DNA of 64,000 nucleotides from Cyclobacteriaceae bacterium (GCA_026129485.1 JAHCHY010000006.1:124001-188000), one strand, 5' to 3'; numbered from the stretch's first letter, positions 9,356-18,941 are shown. The notes: generated by a model from the sequence alone, not told the origin. Numbers and translations are program-made.

Positions 9356-9448
9356 ATGAAAAAGACGATCCTCCGGCTGCTGACCTCATGCTCCGTTACA
9401 GCCCTGTCGCAACCCCCTGCGGTAAAAATTGAAAAAACAGTTTTTTAA
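9356..9448 (+). pseudogene. Possible orphan signal-peptide remnant (30 aa)
   Basis: ATG 9356 opens a frame starting MKKTILRLLTSC and ending at TAA 9446. It looks like an export signal plus about ten mature residues (QPPAVKIEKTVF) and then stops. It may be the leftover 5' end of a secreted-protein gene whose body was deleted, with the DUF7010 gene now directly behind it. A chance frame is possible. Confidence 0.3.
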
Positions 9449-9458
9449 CCAGATAGCT

Positions 9459-10031
9459 ATGATAAGCCAGAACAATTTTGACCTGCTGCGCATTGAGCTT
9501 TCGGTAAAAGCCAAGAATGGAATAGACTTTATAGTTGCCGCCAGTCTGGTTTGGTTGGTTATCAGCTACGTGTGGATGCTTGATCTGACTGCCTACAACC
9601 GGGCGGTTTTAACCTTTTGCGTTGGTGCCATCATGCTTCCGCTCGCAGCTTTATTTTCAAGGCTGTTTAAAACTGCATGGACTTTAAAAAATAATCCGTT
9701 AAACCCATTGGGGCTTTGGCTAAACTTCGCTCAGCTTTTCTATTTTCCTTTTTTGTTTTTTACCCTGCTTAAAATGCCCGAATACTTTGTAATGGTTTAT
9801 GCTATTATTACAGGCGCCCATTTTTTTCCGTATAGCTGGTATTACAAGAATAAGCTATTCGCCATTTCGGCTGGCGTTATTTCAGTTGGCGCATTTCTGC
9901 TTGGCATGTATCTTCCAACGGATAAAATTTACCTGATACCTTTACTGCTTGGCTTTTGCCTGATGGCGCTGGCCGGCTTGTTATATTTTGATTTTAAAAG
10001 CAAAGCCCTGAAAACCCGGGCAGAAGAATAA
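9459..10031 (+). CDS. DUF7010-like integral membrane protein
   Basis: 190 aa from ATG 9459; an in-frame TTG at 9429 overlaps the upstream remnant and is less likely. It begins with a short soluble segment (FDLLRIELSVKAKNGIDFI), followed by about six hydrophobic helices and a basic tail. The IELSVKAKNGI start fits the DUF7010 family. Function unknown. The next gene, the sigma factor, starts 22 bp downstream on the same strand. Confidence 0.6.
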   Translation: MISQNNFDLLRIELSVKAKNGIDFIVAASLVWLVISYVWMLDLTAYNRAVLTFCVGAIMLPLAALFSRLFKTAWTLKNNPLNPLGLWLNFAQLFYFPFLFFTLLKMPEYFVMVYAIITGAHFFPYSWYYKNKLFAISAGVISVGAFLLGMYLPTDKIYLIPLLLGFCLMALAGLLYFDFKSKALKTRAEE

Positions 10032-10053
10032 TGCTCCACGCCTTTAACCAGCC

Positions 10054-10557
10054 ATGAACCAGGCACACTTACCCGAATTTGAAAAAATACACCGCCAATA
10101 CTATAGTATGGTGCTGAACCTGTGCCGGGGCTTTATGAAAGGTGATATGGATCTGGCACACGATCTTGCCCAAGAAGTATTTATAAATGTGTGGAATGCC
10201 CTGCCGGGATACCGGGCCGAAGCGTCTTATAAAACATGGATCTATCGCATAACGGTTAATACCTGCCTGCTGCAAATCCGTAAAGACAAGAACAAAATAA
10301 AAGTTTCGTTGGAAACAGCAGCACATGCCACCGAAACAGATGCTGCCGCACAGGAAAACGAGAAAGTCCTGTACCGGGCCATTGGCCAACTGGACGAGGT
10401 AGACCGGTTAATGATGATGATGGTACTGGATGAAGTAACGTACGAAGAAATTGCACGCATAATGGGTGTAACCGAAAACAACCTGCGGGTAAAAATTCAC
10501 CGCATTAAAACGAAACTAAAAACATTCATTGAATATGAAAGACGCAGAAATGGATGA
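10054..10557 (+). CDS. ECF RNA polymerase sigma factor
   Basis: 167 aa, the normal length of sigma-70 group 4 (ECF) factors. Region 2 is seen as HDLAQEVFINVWNAL with YKTWIYRITVNTCL. Region 4 is a helix-turn-helix (EEIARIMGVTENNLRVKIHRIKTKLK). It would direct RNA polymerase to a stress or envelope regulon. Its 3' end overlaps the next gene by 23 bp, the usual arrangement for a sigma factor and its anti-sigma. Confidence 0.92.
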   Translation: MNQAHLPEFEKIHRQYYSMVLNLCRGFMKGDMDLAHDLAQEVFINVWNALPGYRAEASYKTWIYRITVNTCLLQIRKDKNKIKVSLETAAHATETDAAAQENEKVLYRAIGQLDEVDRLMMMMVLDEVTYEEIARIMGVTENNLRVKIHRIKTKLKTFIEYERRRNG

Positions 10558-11140
10558 TGTGGCTGCCCTTTGGGAACAAGTCCGTGCAACCGGAAACGAA
10601 CAACCGAAAGCCAACATTAAAACATTGATTGAGGCTGGCCAGGCTCGTAAAAAGAAGACACTTGCTGCACATTACGGTAATGCGGCTGTGCTTTCCGCTA
10701 CGGTGGTGGTGCTCATGTTTTACTTCTACTATCTCTACAGCTTCCAGGACATGCTCAGTAAGATCGGTTATAACCTGATGATAGGAGGATTAGTGATACG
10801 GATTGCGGTTGAGCTTTTCAGCGTATGGCGCTCGCGTAAAATAAAAGTTTCGGATACGGCTGCCGCATCACTTCAAAATACAGTATCCTTCCTCAAGTTC
10901 CGGAAACACATACACGGGCCCGTTACAATCATAATCCTGGTCGTGTATTTTATTGGGTTCTATATGCTTACCCCCGAATTCAGCAGGCACTTTTCAACCT
11001 TCTGGATGATCGCGTTAGATGCAGGTGCGCTTGTAATAGCTGTTCTGCTTACCCTCATGATCCGGAAAGGAATAAAACAGGAGCTGCACCACCTGGAAAA
11101 GATCGTGGAGTTACAACGTAGCCTGGTTTACCCGGAATAG
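10535..11140 (+). CDS. Membrane protein, candidate anti-sigma factor
   Basis: 201 aa from ATG 10535. There is a cytoplasmic N-terminal segment of about 50 residues (acidic start, then EAGQARKKK), about four transmembrane helices in two pairs, and a charged C-terminal helix (ELHHLEKIVELQRS). The short soluble head followed by membrane spans, and the 23-bp overlap with the ECF sigma gene, suggest it restrains that sigma factor. No zinc-binding anti-sigma motif (HxxxCxxC) is visible, so it is not a classic ZAS protein. The role is inferred from position. Confidence 0.55.
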   Translation: MKDAEMDDVAALWEQVRATGNEQPKANIKTLIEAGQARKKKTLAAHYGNAAVLSATVVVLMFYFYYLYSFQDMLSKIGYNLMIGGLVIRIAVELFSVWRSRKIKVSDTAAASLQNTVSFLKFRKHIHGPVTIIILVVYFIGFYMLTPEFSRHFSTFWMIALDAGALVIAVLLTLMIRKGIKQELHHLEKIVELQRSLVYPE

Positions 11141-11179
11141 TCAGCACTTAATTCATACCCGAGGGTAATCTGAATTTTG

Positions 11180-11187
11180 TATCTTTA
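11180..11187 (+). promoter_or_regulatory. -7 element upstream of purB
   Basis: TATCTTTA lies 18 bp before the GTG start of purB and matches TAnnTTTG at all but the last base. No convincing -33 TTTG is visible. Confidence 0.4.
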
Positions 11188-11205
11188 CACCTTAACAGAT
11201 TATTC

Positions 11206-12543
11206 GTGTCCGCATCACTTCATGCTCTTTCGCCCCTTGACGGGCGTTATGCTTCCGCTACCCAGCCACTTGCTCCCTACTTTTCTGAATATGGATTGAT
11301 TTATTACCGTGTGCGTGTGGAAGTTGAATACCTGGTTGCCCTTACGCGCGTATTACCCGATCTGAAAAATTTTTCGGGGGGGGAAACAGCAGATGTGCGA
11401 AGCATCTATACGAAATTCAGCGAAGCCGATGCCGTGGCAATAAAAGAAATCGAAAAAACGACCAACCACGATGTTAAGGCTGTTGAATATTTTCTGAAAA
11501 AGAAATTTGACGAGCTGGGCTTATCGGATTTCAAAGAGTTTATTCACTTCGGGCTTACTTCGCAGGATATAAACAATACGGCTATTCCGCTTTCGCTGAA
11601 GGAAGCCATCGCAAATGTTCTGGCGCCTGCTATTCAAAACATCATTACAACCCTGAATAAACTTTCTGCCGAATGGCAGGATATTGCCATGCTGGCCCGC
11701 ACACATGGCCAGCCTGCATCGCCTACACGACTTGGCAAAGAGATCCGGGTATTTGTTGTTCGGTTACAAAAGCAGGTTCAGTTGCTGGACACCATTCCTT
11801 ACTCAGCCAAATTTGGTGGCGCTACCGGCAACTTCAACGCGCATCATATTGCCTATCCGCAAATCAATTGGATTGATTTTGCCGATTCATTTGTAAATAC
11901 GCAATTAGGGTTACTGCGCAGCAACCCAACCACACAGGTAGAGCATTACGATAACCTGGCGGCCTTGTTCGATAACCTGAAACGCATCAACACTATTCTG
12001 GTTGATTTCAGTCGCGATGCATGGCAATACATTTCTATGAATTATTTCAGGCAGAAAATTAAAGCTGGCGAAGTAGGTTCCAGCGCCATGCCACACAAGG
12101 TAAACCCGATTGACTTTGAAAATGCGGAAGGCAACCTGGGCATTGCCAATGCATTGTATGAGCACCTGGCAGGCAAGCTACCCATATCCAGGCTTCAGCG
12201 CGACCTGACTGATTCTACGGTATTACGCAATATTGGAGTACCGTTAGGCCATACGCTGCTTGCGCTTAAATCGCTGGAGAAAGGAATTAACAAGCTGGAG
12301 CTTAATAAAGCGGCTATTGATCACGACCTCGAAGAAAACTGGGCCGTGGTAGCCGAAGCGATTCAAACCGTTTTGCGAAAAGAGAACTATCCGAATCCCT
12401 ACGAAGCATTAAAAGAACTTACCCGCACTAACGAAAAAATTACGCAGGCCGGTATTCACAAATTTATTGATGGTCTGGATGTGAAGCCTGAATTGAAAGT
12501 AAGACTAAAAGAAATTAGTCCGTTCAATTATACGGGCATATAG
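11206..12543 (+). CDS. purB: Adenylosuccinate lyase
   Basis: 445 aa. It cleaves SAICAR to AICAR plus fumarate and adenylosuccinate to AMP plus fumarate in purine synthesis. Visible features are the N-terminal LSPLDGRYAS, the TSQDINNTA substrate loop, ARTHGQPASPT (catalytic His), and the fumarase/aspartase superfamily signature GSSAMPHKVNP at about residues 290-300. The length is between the 430 and 456 residues of the two main types. The start is GTG; no upstream ATG is in frame. It stands as a single-gene unit. Confidence 0.96.
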   Translation: MSASLHALSPLDGRYASATQPLAPYFSEYGLIYYRVRVEVEYLVALTRVLPDLKNFSGGETADVRSIYTKFSEADAVAIKEIEKTTNHDVKAVEYFLKKKFDELGLSDFKEFIHFGLTSQDINNTAIPLSLKEAIANVLAPAIQNIITTLNKLSAEWQDIAMLARTHGQPASPTRLGKEIRVFVVRLQKQVQLLDTIPYSAKFGGATGNFNAHHIAYPQINWIDFADSFVNTQLGLLRSNPTTQVEHYDNLAALFDNLKRINTILVDFSRDAWQYISMNYFRQKIKAGEVGSSAMPHKVNPIDFENAEGNLGIANALYEHLAGKLPISRLQRDLTDSTVLRNIGVPLGHTLLALKSLEKGINKLELNKAAIDHDLEENWAVVAEAIQTVLRKENYPNPYEALKELTRTNEKITQAGIHKFIDGLDVKPELKVRLKEISPFNYTGI

Positions 12544-12643
12544 TAATGGATTTCTATTTCTTTAAGCTTCTGACCACAATTAACACAAACTGTTCTACCA
12601 TAGAAATCACATAGTTTTATATGATTTAAACAACCCGAAACAA

Positions 12644-12682
12644 AAAAGCTTCGTTTTGCTTATGCAGGTCAACGAAGCTTTT
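12644..12682. terminator. Terminator hairpin between purB and the IorAB-type genes
   Basis: Perfect 12-bp arms, AAAAGCTTCGTT (12644-12655) and AACGAAGCTTTT (12671-12682), enclose a 15-nt loop. The arms' own A/T tracts give a T-run on either strand. The hairpin lies between convergent stops and is probably bidirectional, with the stronger T-run on the minus strand. Confidence 0.75.
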
Positions 12683-12703
12683 CAAATCAATCTGTCCTGT
12701 ACC

Positions 12704-14854
12704 TTACATCTTCAGCCCCAGCTTCACGCCTTTCATTTCTTCCTGTAAGATAAACGGCTGATTGTACAATCGCTTGCCGGTTGCTTTAAAGATGGCGTTG
12801 GCCACTGCACCACCGGTTGGCGGCAGTGCGGGTTCGCCCAAACCGGTCGGATCAATTCCGTTATCTACAAAATGTACCTCTACTTCCGGAACTTCATTGT
12901 AACGAATCAACCGGTAATTGTTGAAGTTGTGTTGTTCGGCAGCGCCTTCCTTAAAGGTAACTTGTCCGTAAAGCGCATGACCCAATCCATCTACAATACC
13001 CCCCATTACCTGCTGCCGGGCGCCACTCAGGTTAATCACAATTCCACAATCCGAAGCGGCATAGATTTTTTTCAGCACCGGGTTACCACTAACCATTTCT
13101 ACTTCGGCCACCTGCGCCACGTACGAACGGTGCGAGAAATAAACACTAAAGCCCTGCGCGAGGTTTTTCTTTTTACCCCATCCGGATTTTTCGGCCACCA
13201 GGTTGATGACCGACTTTGTACGGTCAATATCATACCGGATTGCACCTACCGGGGATTGCTTTGCTTTATCCAGCAGCTCCAACCGGAATTGTACCGGGTC
13301 TTTCTTGGCTGCCAGCGCCACTTCATCTAAAAATGCCTGTTCTGCGAAAGCAAGAAAGTTGGTAATGGGCGCACGCCAGGCACCCGTGGTAATAGGCGAT
13401 TGATGATCGATTGATTCAATCAATAAATTATCGACCGCGCCTGATGGAAAATTATCTTCGCGTGTAGAGTTGCCCGCGTTGATTCCCACACCCCGAAGCT
13501 TATAGCCCGTCATGCTTCCTTTCGCATCAAGGGCAGCTTCAAACCGGTAGCGAACTGCAGGGCGGTAGCTTCCTCCCATCATATCATCTTCCCGGCTCCA
13601 CGTAACTTTTACCGGGGCATTGATCAGCTTAGATAGCTCGGCTGCTTCTACTACATAGTCAGCTTGCAATCTTCTTCCAAATCCGCCACCCAGCCGGGTT
13701 AACTCAACCGTAACTTTATCGGGCGAAATGCCCAGCAACTGCGCGGTGGCATTACGCGCCCGATCGGGAGTTTGCGTAGGGCCAACTAATTCAACGCTAT
13801 CGGCTTTTACATGCGCAAAAAAGTTCATCGGTTCCATAGGCGCGTGCGAAAGAAACGGACATTGATACTCACGCTTGATGACCGTAGCTGCATTTTTAAA
13901 TGCCGCTACTACATCGCCATCCTGCCTTCTTACGGTTGCTTCGGGCTTATCCAGCAATTCTTTAAACAGCTTATCGTGATCGGTTGTGCTTTCGATATTA
14001 CCTTCTTTTTCATACTCTACCTTCAGCACCCTGCGGGCTTTCATTATCTCCCAGGTGGATTTTCCTACAATGGCTACATTGTTTTTGAATGTAACCACAT
14101 CTACAATGCCGGGTAATGCTTTGGCAGCGGCAGCATTTACAGATTTGATCTTCGTGCCAAACGCAGGCGGGCGCTGAATCATGGCATGCAACATGCCCTC
14201 GCGGTAGAAGTCAAGCCCGTACAACGGCTTGCCCGTAACCATCTCTTTATTATCAACATTAGGCACCGCAGTACCGATCAGCTTAAAGTCTTTGGGGTTT
14301 TTCAGCTTTACTTCGGTGGGCACAGGAATACCGGCTGCATCGGCAGCCAGCGCACCGTAGCTGAGCTTACGCCCGTCCGCATGGATCACAAACCCGTTGC
14401 TTGCAGTGAGCGATGAAGCTGACACGTTCCATTTTTTTGCTGCTGCTTCCATTAACATCTGTCGCGCTGTGGCGCCTGCTTTACGCAGACGTTCCCACGA
14501 ATGCGGCACTGCACCGCTTCCACCGGTTAGCTGGCGGTCGTATTTTTTTACATCTAATGCAGCCTGCACTACGTTTACTTTTTTCCAGTCGGCATCCAGC
14601 TCTTCGGCCACCACCATCGGGAAAGAGGTTTTAATGTTCTGGCCCAATTCCGGGTTAGGCGAAAAGATGGTAATCACATCATCGGGCGAAATGGACAGGT
14701 AGCTGTTGAAATCTACATTGACTGCGGCTTCATCTCCCGCATGGGTAATCCGCGCAAGCGAATCACTCCAGTTAAAGCTCAGCACCAATCCGCCACCGGC
14801 AGTAAGTCCGAGCTTCAGAAAATCCCTTCTGCTTGTTTTGGTTAATGTTTCCAT
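12704..14854 (-). CDS. Molybdopterin-binding aldehyde/isoquinoline oxidoreductase, large subunit (IorB-like)
   Basis: 716 aa. A Tat signal is visible at residues 8-16 (SRRDFLKLG) followed by a hydrophobic stretch, so the folded enzyme is exported to the periplasm. The body is the xanthine-dehydrogenase family molybdenum subunit in its split IorB form. It has LGGGFGRR and TTGAWRAP-type cofactor loops, and GLGEPALPP near the C-terminus with a conserved Glu. It would hydroxylate an aldehyde or N-heterocycle. Its partner with the 2Fe-2S clusters is 2 bp upstream. There is no FAD subunit, so electrons probably pass to a cytochrome c, as in known IorAB enzymes. The substrate is unknown. Confidence 0.9.
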   Translation of the reverse strand: METLTKTSRRDFLKLGLTAGGGLVLSFNWSDSLARITHAGDEAAVNVDFNSYLSISPDDVITIFSPNPELGQNIKTSFPMVVAEELDADWKKVNVVQAALDVKKYDRQLTGGSGAVPHSWERLRKAGATARQMLMEAAAKKWNVSASSLTASNGFVIHADGRKLSYGALAADAAGIPVPTEVKLKNPKDFKLIGTAVPNVDNKEMVTGKPLYGLDFYREGMLHAMIQRPPAFGTKIKSVNAAAAKALPGIVDVVTFKNNVAIVGKSTWEIMKARRVLKVEYEKEGNIESTTDHDKLFKELLDKPEATVRRQDGDVVAAFKNAATVIKREYQCPFLSHAPMEPMNFFAHVKADSVELVGPTQTPDRARNATAQLLGISPDKVTVELTRLGGGFGRRLQADYVVEAAELSKLINAPVKVTWSREDDMMGGSYRPAVRYRFEAALDAKGSMTGYKLRGVGINAGNSTREDNFPSGAVDNLLIESIDHQSPITTGAWRAPITNFLAFAEQAFLDEVALAAKKDPVQFRLELLDKAKQSPVGAIRYDIDRTKSVINLVAEKSGWGKKKNLAQGFSVYFSHRSYVAQVAEVEMVSGNPVLKKIYAASDCGIVINLSGARQQVMGGIVDGLGHALYGQVTFKEGAAEQHNFNNYRLIRYNEVPEVEVHFVDNGIDPTGLGEPALPPTGGAVANAIFKATGKRLYNQPFILQEEMKGVKLGLKM

Positions 14855-14856
14855 AC

Positions 14857-15318
14857 CTATTTCATTTTGGATGATGCCAGTACAACCGCTTCTTTAATAC
14901 GATGATAAGTTCCGCAGCGGCAAATGTTACCATTCATAGCTGTGGCAATCTGGTCTTCCGATGGCGATGGATTTTTGGTCAGCAATGCAGCCGCACTCAT
15001 GATCTGGCCTGCCTGACAATAGCCGCATTGCGGTACATCTACTTCCTGCCAGGCTTGCTGCACCGGGTGGTCGCCCTCTTTGGAAAGGCCCTCTATGGTG
15101 GTAACTTTACTTGCCCCAATGGCTGAAATGGGCAATGAGCATGAACGTACAGCAGTGCCATTCAGGTGTACGGTACAGGCACCGCATTGTGCAATACCGC
15201 ATCCGTATTTGGTACCCACAAGACCCAATGAATCCCGCAATACCCATAATAATGGTGTATCGGAAGCGACATCTATCTTTTTGGTTTCTCCGTTTACATG
15301 GATTGAATAGGCTGCCAT
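14857..15318 (-). CDS. 2Fe-2S subunit of molybdenum hydroxylase (IorA-like)
   Basis: 153 aa, the normal size for the small subunit. The N-terminal plant-type ferredoxin domain has [15 protein letters not shown] plus a Cys near residue 60. The C-terminal helical domain carries the second cluster ([12 protein letters not shown], then [11 protein letters not shown]). It shuttles electrons from the molybdenum centre of the adjacent IorB-like subunit. It has no signal of its own and is probably carried through the Tat system with the large subunit. It is the first gene of a two-gene operon. Confidence 0.92.
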   Translation of the reverse strand: MAAYSIHVNGETKKIDVASDTPLLWVLRDSLGLVGTKYGCGIAQCGACTVHLNGTAVRSCSLPISAIGASKVTTIEGLSKEGDHPVQQAWQEVDVPQCGYCQAGQIMSAAALLTKNPSPSEDQIATAMNGNICRCGTYHRIKEAVVLASSKMK

Positions 15319-15440
15319 ATCAACTTGGTTATAGTTTTGGATTTTTATGCAAAAGAAATCATCAAGGAAAGTTAATGATTTAAATCACTATTGCTAATCT
15401 AAAACCTGTTGAAATGCCGGAACGCTTTACCGGTGGTTAT

Positions 15441-16274
15441 TTAGAACGAATGTGAATAACGGCCAGGCAACGAGTCATGCGGGGCTGATCGTTTCGCAGG
15501 TTGTTTATCCAATTGTTTATCCAATGCCAGGATAGCCTGCCTGTAGCGGGCTGGCAGGATTAACGATTTTAGAAATCCGTCCAGCTTAACTACCCGGCTT
15601 GCCCGATAGCAAACTACAACCGGGTACAGAAAAGATACTTTATGAAAGCCCAGCAAATTTCGCACATGCCCCGGCATAATACAGGCTTGCACTTCCAGCA
15701 AAAGCCGATACCGCATTCCTCCCAAATGCTTCCGGTATTGTGCAAACAGATGGTTTGTATATTCACTGTATTGCAGGTTTTGCTGAAGATGTGCTTTGCG
15801 CATAGTCTGCCACGCTTCAAATGACCGAGGTAAACCGCGCAAGCCCATCCGGTTCCCCAGCCGGTTAAAGACATCAAACACTTCTTTCTTTTCGGCCAAA
15901 CCCAGCTTATGCTCCAACACTTCAAACGCCCGAATGGAATAATCCGTAAGCATAAATAACACATCGCGGTATGCCTGATCCGGTATCCTGGTTCCGCGTT
16001 TTGCTTCTACCTGCGCATGTATCTGTGTCATGGCATCAATGGTGCGCCAGGCTGTTTGCTTTTCCGAGAACACAATAGCACGCGCATATGAAACCGTGGA
16101 GAACAACCGGCCGACCGGGTCGGCCGGAAGACGACCGGTAAAGTACAGCCAGTCCACCGATTTGTTTAACGCAAACTCGGCAGCAGCTCCTGCAAAAATA
16201 AACAGGATGGTATCGCTTCGTCCCCATATCTGCCGCACAATGGAGCGTTCATCTACAAAATATTCCTTCTTCAT
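15441..16274 (-). CDS. MpaB/rubber-oxygenase-like protein (DUF2236)
   Basis: 277 aa from ATG 16274; a GTG at 16307 would add 11 residues. The sequence has the DUF2236/MpaB pattern: an early WGRSDTILFIFAGAAAEFALN, then GRLFSTVSYARAIVFSEKQTA and a later His-containing helix region. Members include latex-clearing haem oxygenases and fungal MpaB. Histidines that could bind haem are present, but I cannot prove cofactor binding. The substrate is unknown. The gene directly abuts a DUF2809 fragment upstream on the same strand. Confidence 0.75.
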   Translation of the reverse strand: MKKEYFVDERSIVRQIWGRSDTILFIFAGAAAEFALNKSVDWLYFTGRLPADPVGRLFSTVSYARAIVFSEKQTAWRTIDAMTQIHAQVEAKRGTRIPDQAYRDVLFMLTDYSIRAFEVLEHKLGLAEKKEVFDVFNRLGNRMGLRGLPRSFEAWQTMRKAHLQQNLQYSEYTNHLFAQYRKHLGGMRYRLLLEVQACIMPGHVRNLLGFHKVSFLYPVVVCYRASRVVKLDGFLKSLILPARYRQAILALDKQLDKQPAKRSAPHDSLPGRYSHSF

Positions 16275-16300
16275 ATCACCGGCTTTTTCAACACATATTT

Positions 16301-16498
16301 CTACCACTCCGGCAAGTCAATAAACGATTTAACAAAACAATAAATCAGGATCACCACCAGCACATCGCCCACGTAAGGCCTGATGAAGCTGTCGTGTACA
16401 AACAAGGCGATCAAAACCTCGGCTATGAAAATTGCCAAAGACCACACGAGGTAATTCCTGTTGAAATTTTCACATACCCGACTTTGGATGTACGTGTT
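16301..16498 (-). pseudogene. Truncated DUF2809 membrane protein gene
   Basis: A minus-strand frame open from 16498 to a TAG at 16301-16303 encodes NFNRNYLVWSLAIF, then EVLIALFVHDSFIRPYVGD and VLVVILIYCFVKSFID. This matches the first half of DUF2809 proteins (normally about 125-130 aa). The sequence then diverges (LPEW) and stops, so the second half is missing. There is no in-frame ATG before the conserved part; an ATG in a neighbouring frame sits just upstream, suggesting a start-region frameshift as well. It overlaps by a few bases the optional GTG start of the DUF2236 gene. Confidence 0.6.
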
Positions 16499-16511
16499 TT
16501 ATCGCGGATGA

Positions 16512-17084
16512 TCAACTGGCCGATTTCTGAGCCTGGCGTTCAGGCGCTATGTAGCGAAACAACAATCCTGAAACAGTATACAGCATTACGAAAAAAGCAT
16601 TCACGCCAATGATCTCGCCTACAGAAGAACCGGGATAAGCCTGCATATTGACAAGCAAAGCAATTGCCGCAAGCAGCATCAACGAAAGCGCAGCGCCAAA
16701 CATGACCAGCTCCATTCCTTTTGCTGCAAGTTTTGAAAAGTATGTACCCACGATAACCACCGCCACCACACCGATATACATGAGATTACCTGCATGCGGA
16801 CCGCTGCCAATCAATCCCACAGCCAGGTTAGCCCACACCATCAGGAACGTAGCGCCTATGGCCAACCCAATAGCCGCACGATAAATGAAGCCGGGGGCAT
16901 AACGGCTAATCAGCACATAAGCCAGCATGGTGCTGAAAACAAGAATGCCCATGATCACAAAATCCGATACGCTCCAATTCACCTCGTTGGTAAACTGCAT
17001 GGCTACAAACGGCACCGATAAGATGAGTAAGGTAATTACTGCCACACCGGGAATGGTGCGGCAAAATTTAACCAGGTTTTTCAT
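16512..17084 (-). CDS. Six-helix membrane protein of unknown function
   Basis: 190 aa. It begins MKNLVKFCRTIPGVAV and has about six hydrophobic helices separated by short loops, ending in a charged tail (YIAPERQAQKSAS). There is no signal peptide beyond the first helix. Similar small integral membrane proteins occur in Bacteroidetes without known roles. It is 120 bp downstream of the symporter gene on the same strand. I do not recognise a named family. Confidence 0.6.
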   Translation of the reverse strand: MKNLVKFCRTIPGVAVITLLILSVPFVAMQFTNEVNWSVSDFVIMGILVFSTMLAYVLISRYAPGFIYRAAIGLAIGATFLMVWANLAVGLIGSGPHAGNLMYIGVVAVVIVGTYFSKLAAKGMELVMFGAALSLMLLAAIALLVNMQAYPGSSVGEIIGVNAFFVMLYTVSGLLFRYIAPERQAQKSAS

Positions 17085-17204
17085 AGTGGGCTTGCTGATT
17101 ATTTTTTTTATTCAAAAGTACTTTGTATTTAAAAGTAAAGCAAGCAAAGCCAGAATTTTTTTACTGCTGCCCCTAAAAACAGGTCGTTTTAGAGAAAATC
17201 CAGG

Positions 17205-18479
17205 TTATTGCCCGGCTTCATTTACGAGCGTTTCCCGGGCCGGAGGGTGAAATTCGTTTTCGCTTTTAGCTACCACCACGGTTGCCACGCTGTTACCAAT
17301 CAGGTTGGTGATGGCGCGCGCCTCAGACATAAACCGGTCTACCCCTATTAACAGTGTTAGTCCTTCCACCGGGATAGCCGGGTAAGCCGAAAGTGTAGAA
17401 GCCAGTACAATAAATCCGCCACCCGTAATAGCGGCAGCCCCTTTGCTGGTGATCATCAACACACCGATAATGGATGCCTGATCCCAAAACGTAAGCGGTA
17501 CATTAAAAACCTGTGCCAGAAAAATGATTGCCATTGAAAGGTAAATGGTTGTTCCATCCAGGTTAAAGGAGTAACCTGCCGGTATAACCAGGCCCGTTAC
17601 CGGTTTCGAGCAACCGTATTGCTCAAGTCGTTTGATTACAAGGGGCAGGGCCGCTTCGGATGAAGAGGTGCCCAATACAATCAACAATTCGTTACGAATG
17701 TATTTGATCAGGCCCCAGACACTGAACTTGTAGAGGTAGCCCACCAGGCCCAGCACTCCGAAAATGAAAATGAACATGGTAGCATACACCGAGCCCATGA
17801 GCCTGGCTAACGGCAATAAAGCTGCAAACCCGTAATTGCCCACTGTAAATGCTATACCACCAAAAGCGCCCAGCGGGGCCAGCTTCATAACCATACGCAT
17901 GATTTCGAAGAAGACTTTCAATACCTTATCGAACATGCCGGTTATGGCTTCACCGGTTTTGCCGAGGCGGGTAACCGCCACACCAAACAACACCGAGAAA
18001 ACCAACACCTGCAGAATATCGCCTTGTGCAAAAGCGCCAATGGCATTATGCGGAACCAGGTGACTGAAAAACTCGCCCCAGTTTACACCTTGTGCCTGCT
18101 TCTCGTATTGCGAGGCCGCTTCAGAAGCGGCAGCAGTAAACTCTACACCATCGCCCGGGCGTATCACATTGGCTACAATCAACCCGATTACCAGGGCCAG
18201 TGTAGTTATTACTTCAAAATACAGCAGGGCCTTGCCCCCTACCCGGCCCAGCTTTTTCAGACTTCCCACACCCGCTATGCCTATCACCACTGTAAAAAAA
18301 ATGATGGGTGCCACCACCATGCGAATCAGGTTGATAAATACTTCGCTGATCAGTTTAGCTGTTGATGCAAATGCCGGGAACAACGCACCCACGATAATAC
18401 CTAATACAATGGCGATAAGAACCTGGACAGTCAGGTTGCTGAATATACTTTTCTTTTCCGATGCTCCCGGATTTTCCAT
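17205..18479 (-). CDS. Dicarboxylate/amino acid:cation symporter (DAACS family)
   Basis: 424 aa, typical for GltP/DctA proteins. Signature parts are the serine-rich re-entrant loop (LGTSSSEAALPLV), the NLDGTTIYLSMA motif of TM7, and a late VDRFMSEARAITNLIGNSVATVVV with the substrate-binding Asp/Arg/Asn. It imports glutamate, aspartate or C4-dicarboxylates with H+ or Na+. The C-terminal tail is short and soluble. Substrate choice cannot be settled from sequence alone. Confidence 0.93.
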   Translation of the reverse strand: MENPGASEKKSIFSNLTVQVLIAIVLGIIVGALFPAFASTAKLISEVFINLIRMVVAPIIFFTVVIGIAGVGSLKKLGRVGGKALLYFEVITTLALVIGLIVANVIRPGDGVEFTAAASEAASQYEKQAQGVNWGEFFSHLVPHNAIGAFAQGDILQVLVFSVLFGVAVTRLGKTGEAITGMFDKVLKVFFEIMRMVMKLAPLGAFGGIAFTVGNYGFAALLPLARLMGSVYATMFIFIFGVLGLVGYLYKFSVWGLIKYIRNELLIVLGTSSSEAALPLVIKRLEQYGCSKPVTGLVIPAGYSFNLDGTTIYLSMAIIFLAQVFNVPLTFWDQASIIGVLMITSKGAAAITGGGFIVLASTLSAYPAIPVEGLTLLIGVDRFMSEARAITNLIGNSVATVVVAKSENEFHPPARETLVNEAGQ

Positions 18480-18560
18480 CGCGCTAAAGATAGGAAACTA
18501 ATAACACGATGCTAAACCTATTTGCAGGGTTGCCGGGAAAACCTGAGCCCGGATGAAAGC

Positions 18561-18917
18561 TTACTTCCGCAGGATCTTTTCCATCGCTCTTCCTTTTGCC
18601 AGCTCATCAATCAGCTTATCCATGTACCGGATCTTTTGCATGAGGGGCTCTTTGATATCTTCTACACGATAGCCGCAGATTACACCGGTAATCATCGACA
18701 CATTCGGGTTAAGCTGCGGAGCCTGCGCGAAAAAAGTTTCCAAATCAACTTTTGTATCGATTTGCTTTTGCAGGGATTTTTTGGTGTACCCGGTCAGCCA
18801 GCAAATAATGGTATCCACCTCTTCTTTGGTGCGCCCTTTCTTCTCTGCCTTTGTAATGTAATGCGGATAAACTCCGGCAAAAGACATTTTGTAAACTCGT
18901 GTATTGTTAGGGTTCAT
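18561..18917 (-). CDS. DUF2200 family protein
   Basis: 118 aa, full length for the family. It shows the family start ([15 protein letters not shown]), the [22 protein letters not shown] motif, and a C-terminal [15 protein letters not shown] helix. It is cytoplasmic; the function of the family is unknown. It lies 24 bp downstream of the DUF4199 gene on the same strand. Confidence 0.88.
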   Translation of the reverse strand: MNPNNTRVYKMSFAGVYPHYITKAEKKGRTKEEVDTIICWLTGYTKKSLQKQIDTKVDLETFFAQAPQLNPNVSMITGVICGYRVEDIKEPLMQKIRYMDKLIDELAKGRAMEKILRK

Positions 18918-18941
18918 GTTATTTATGCGCGATTTTTTAAG

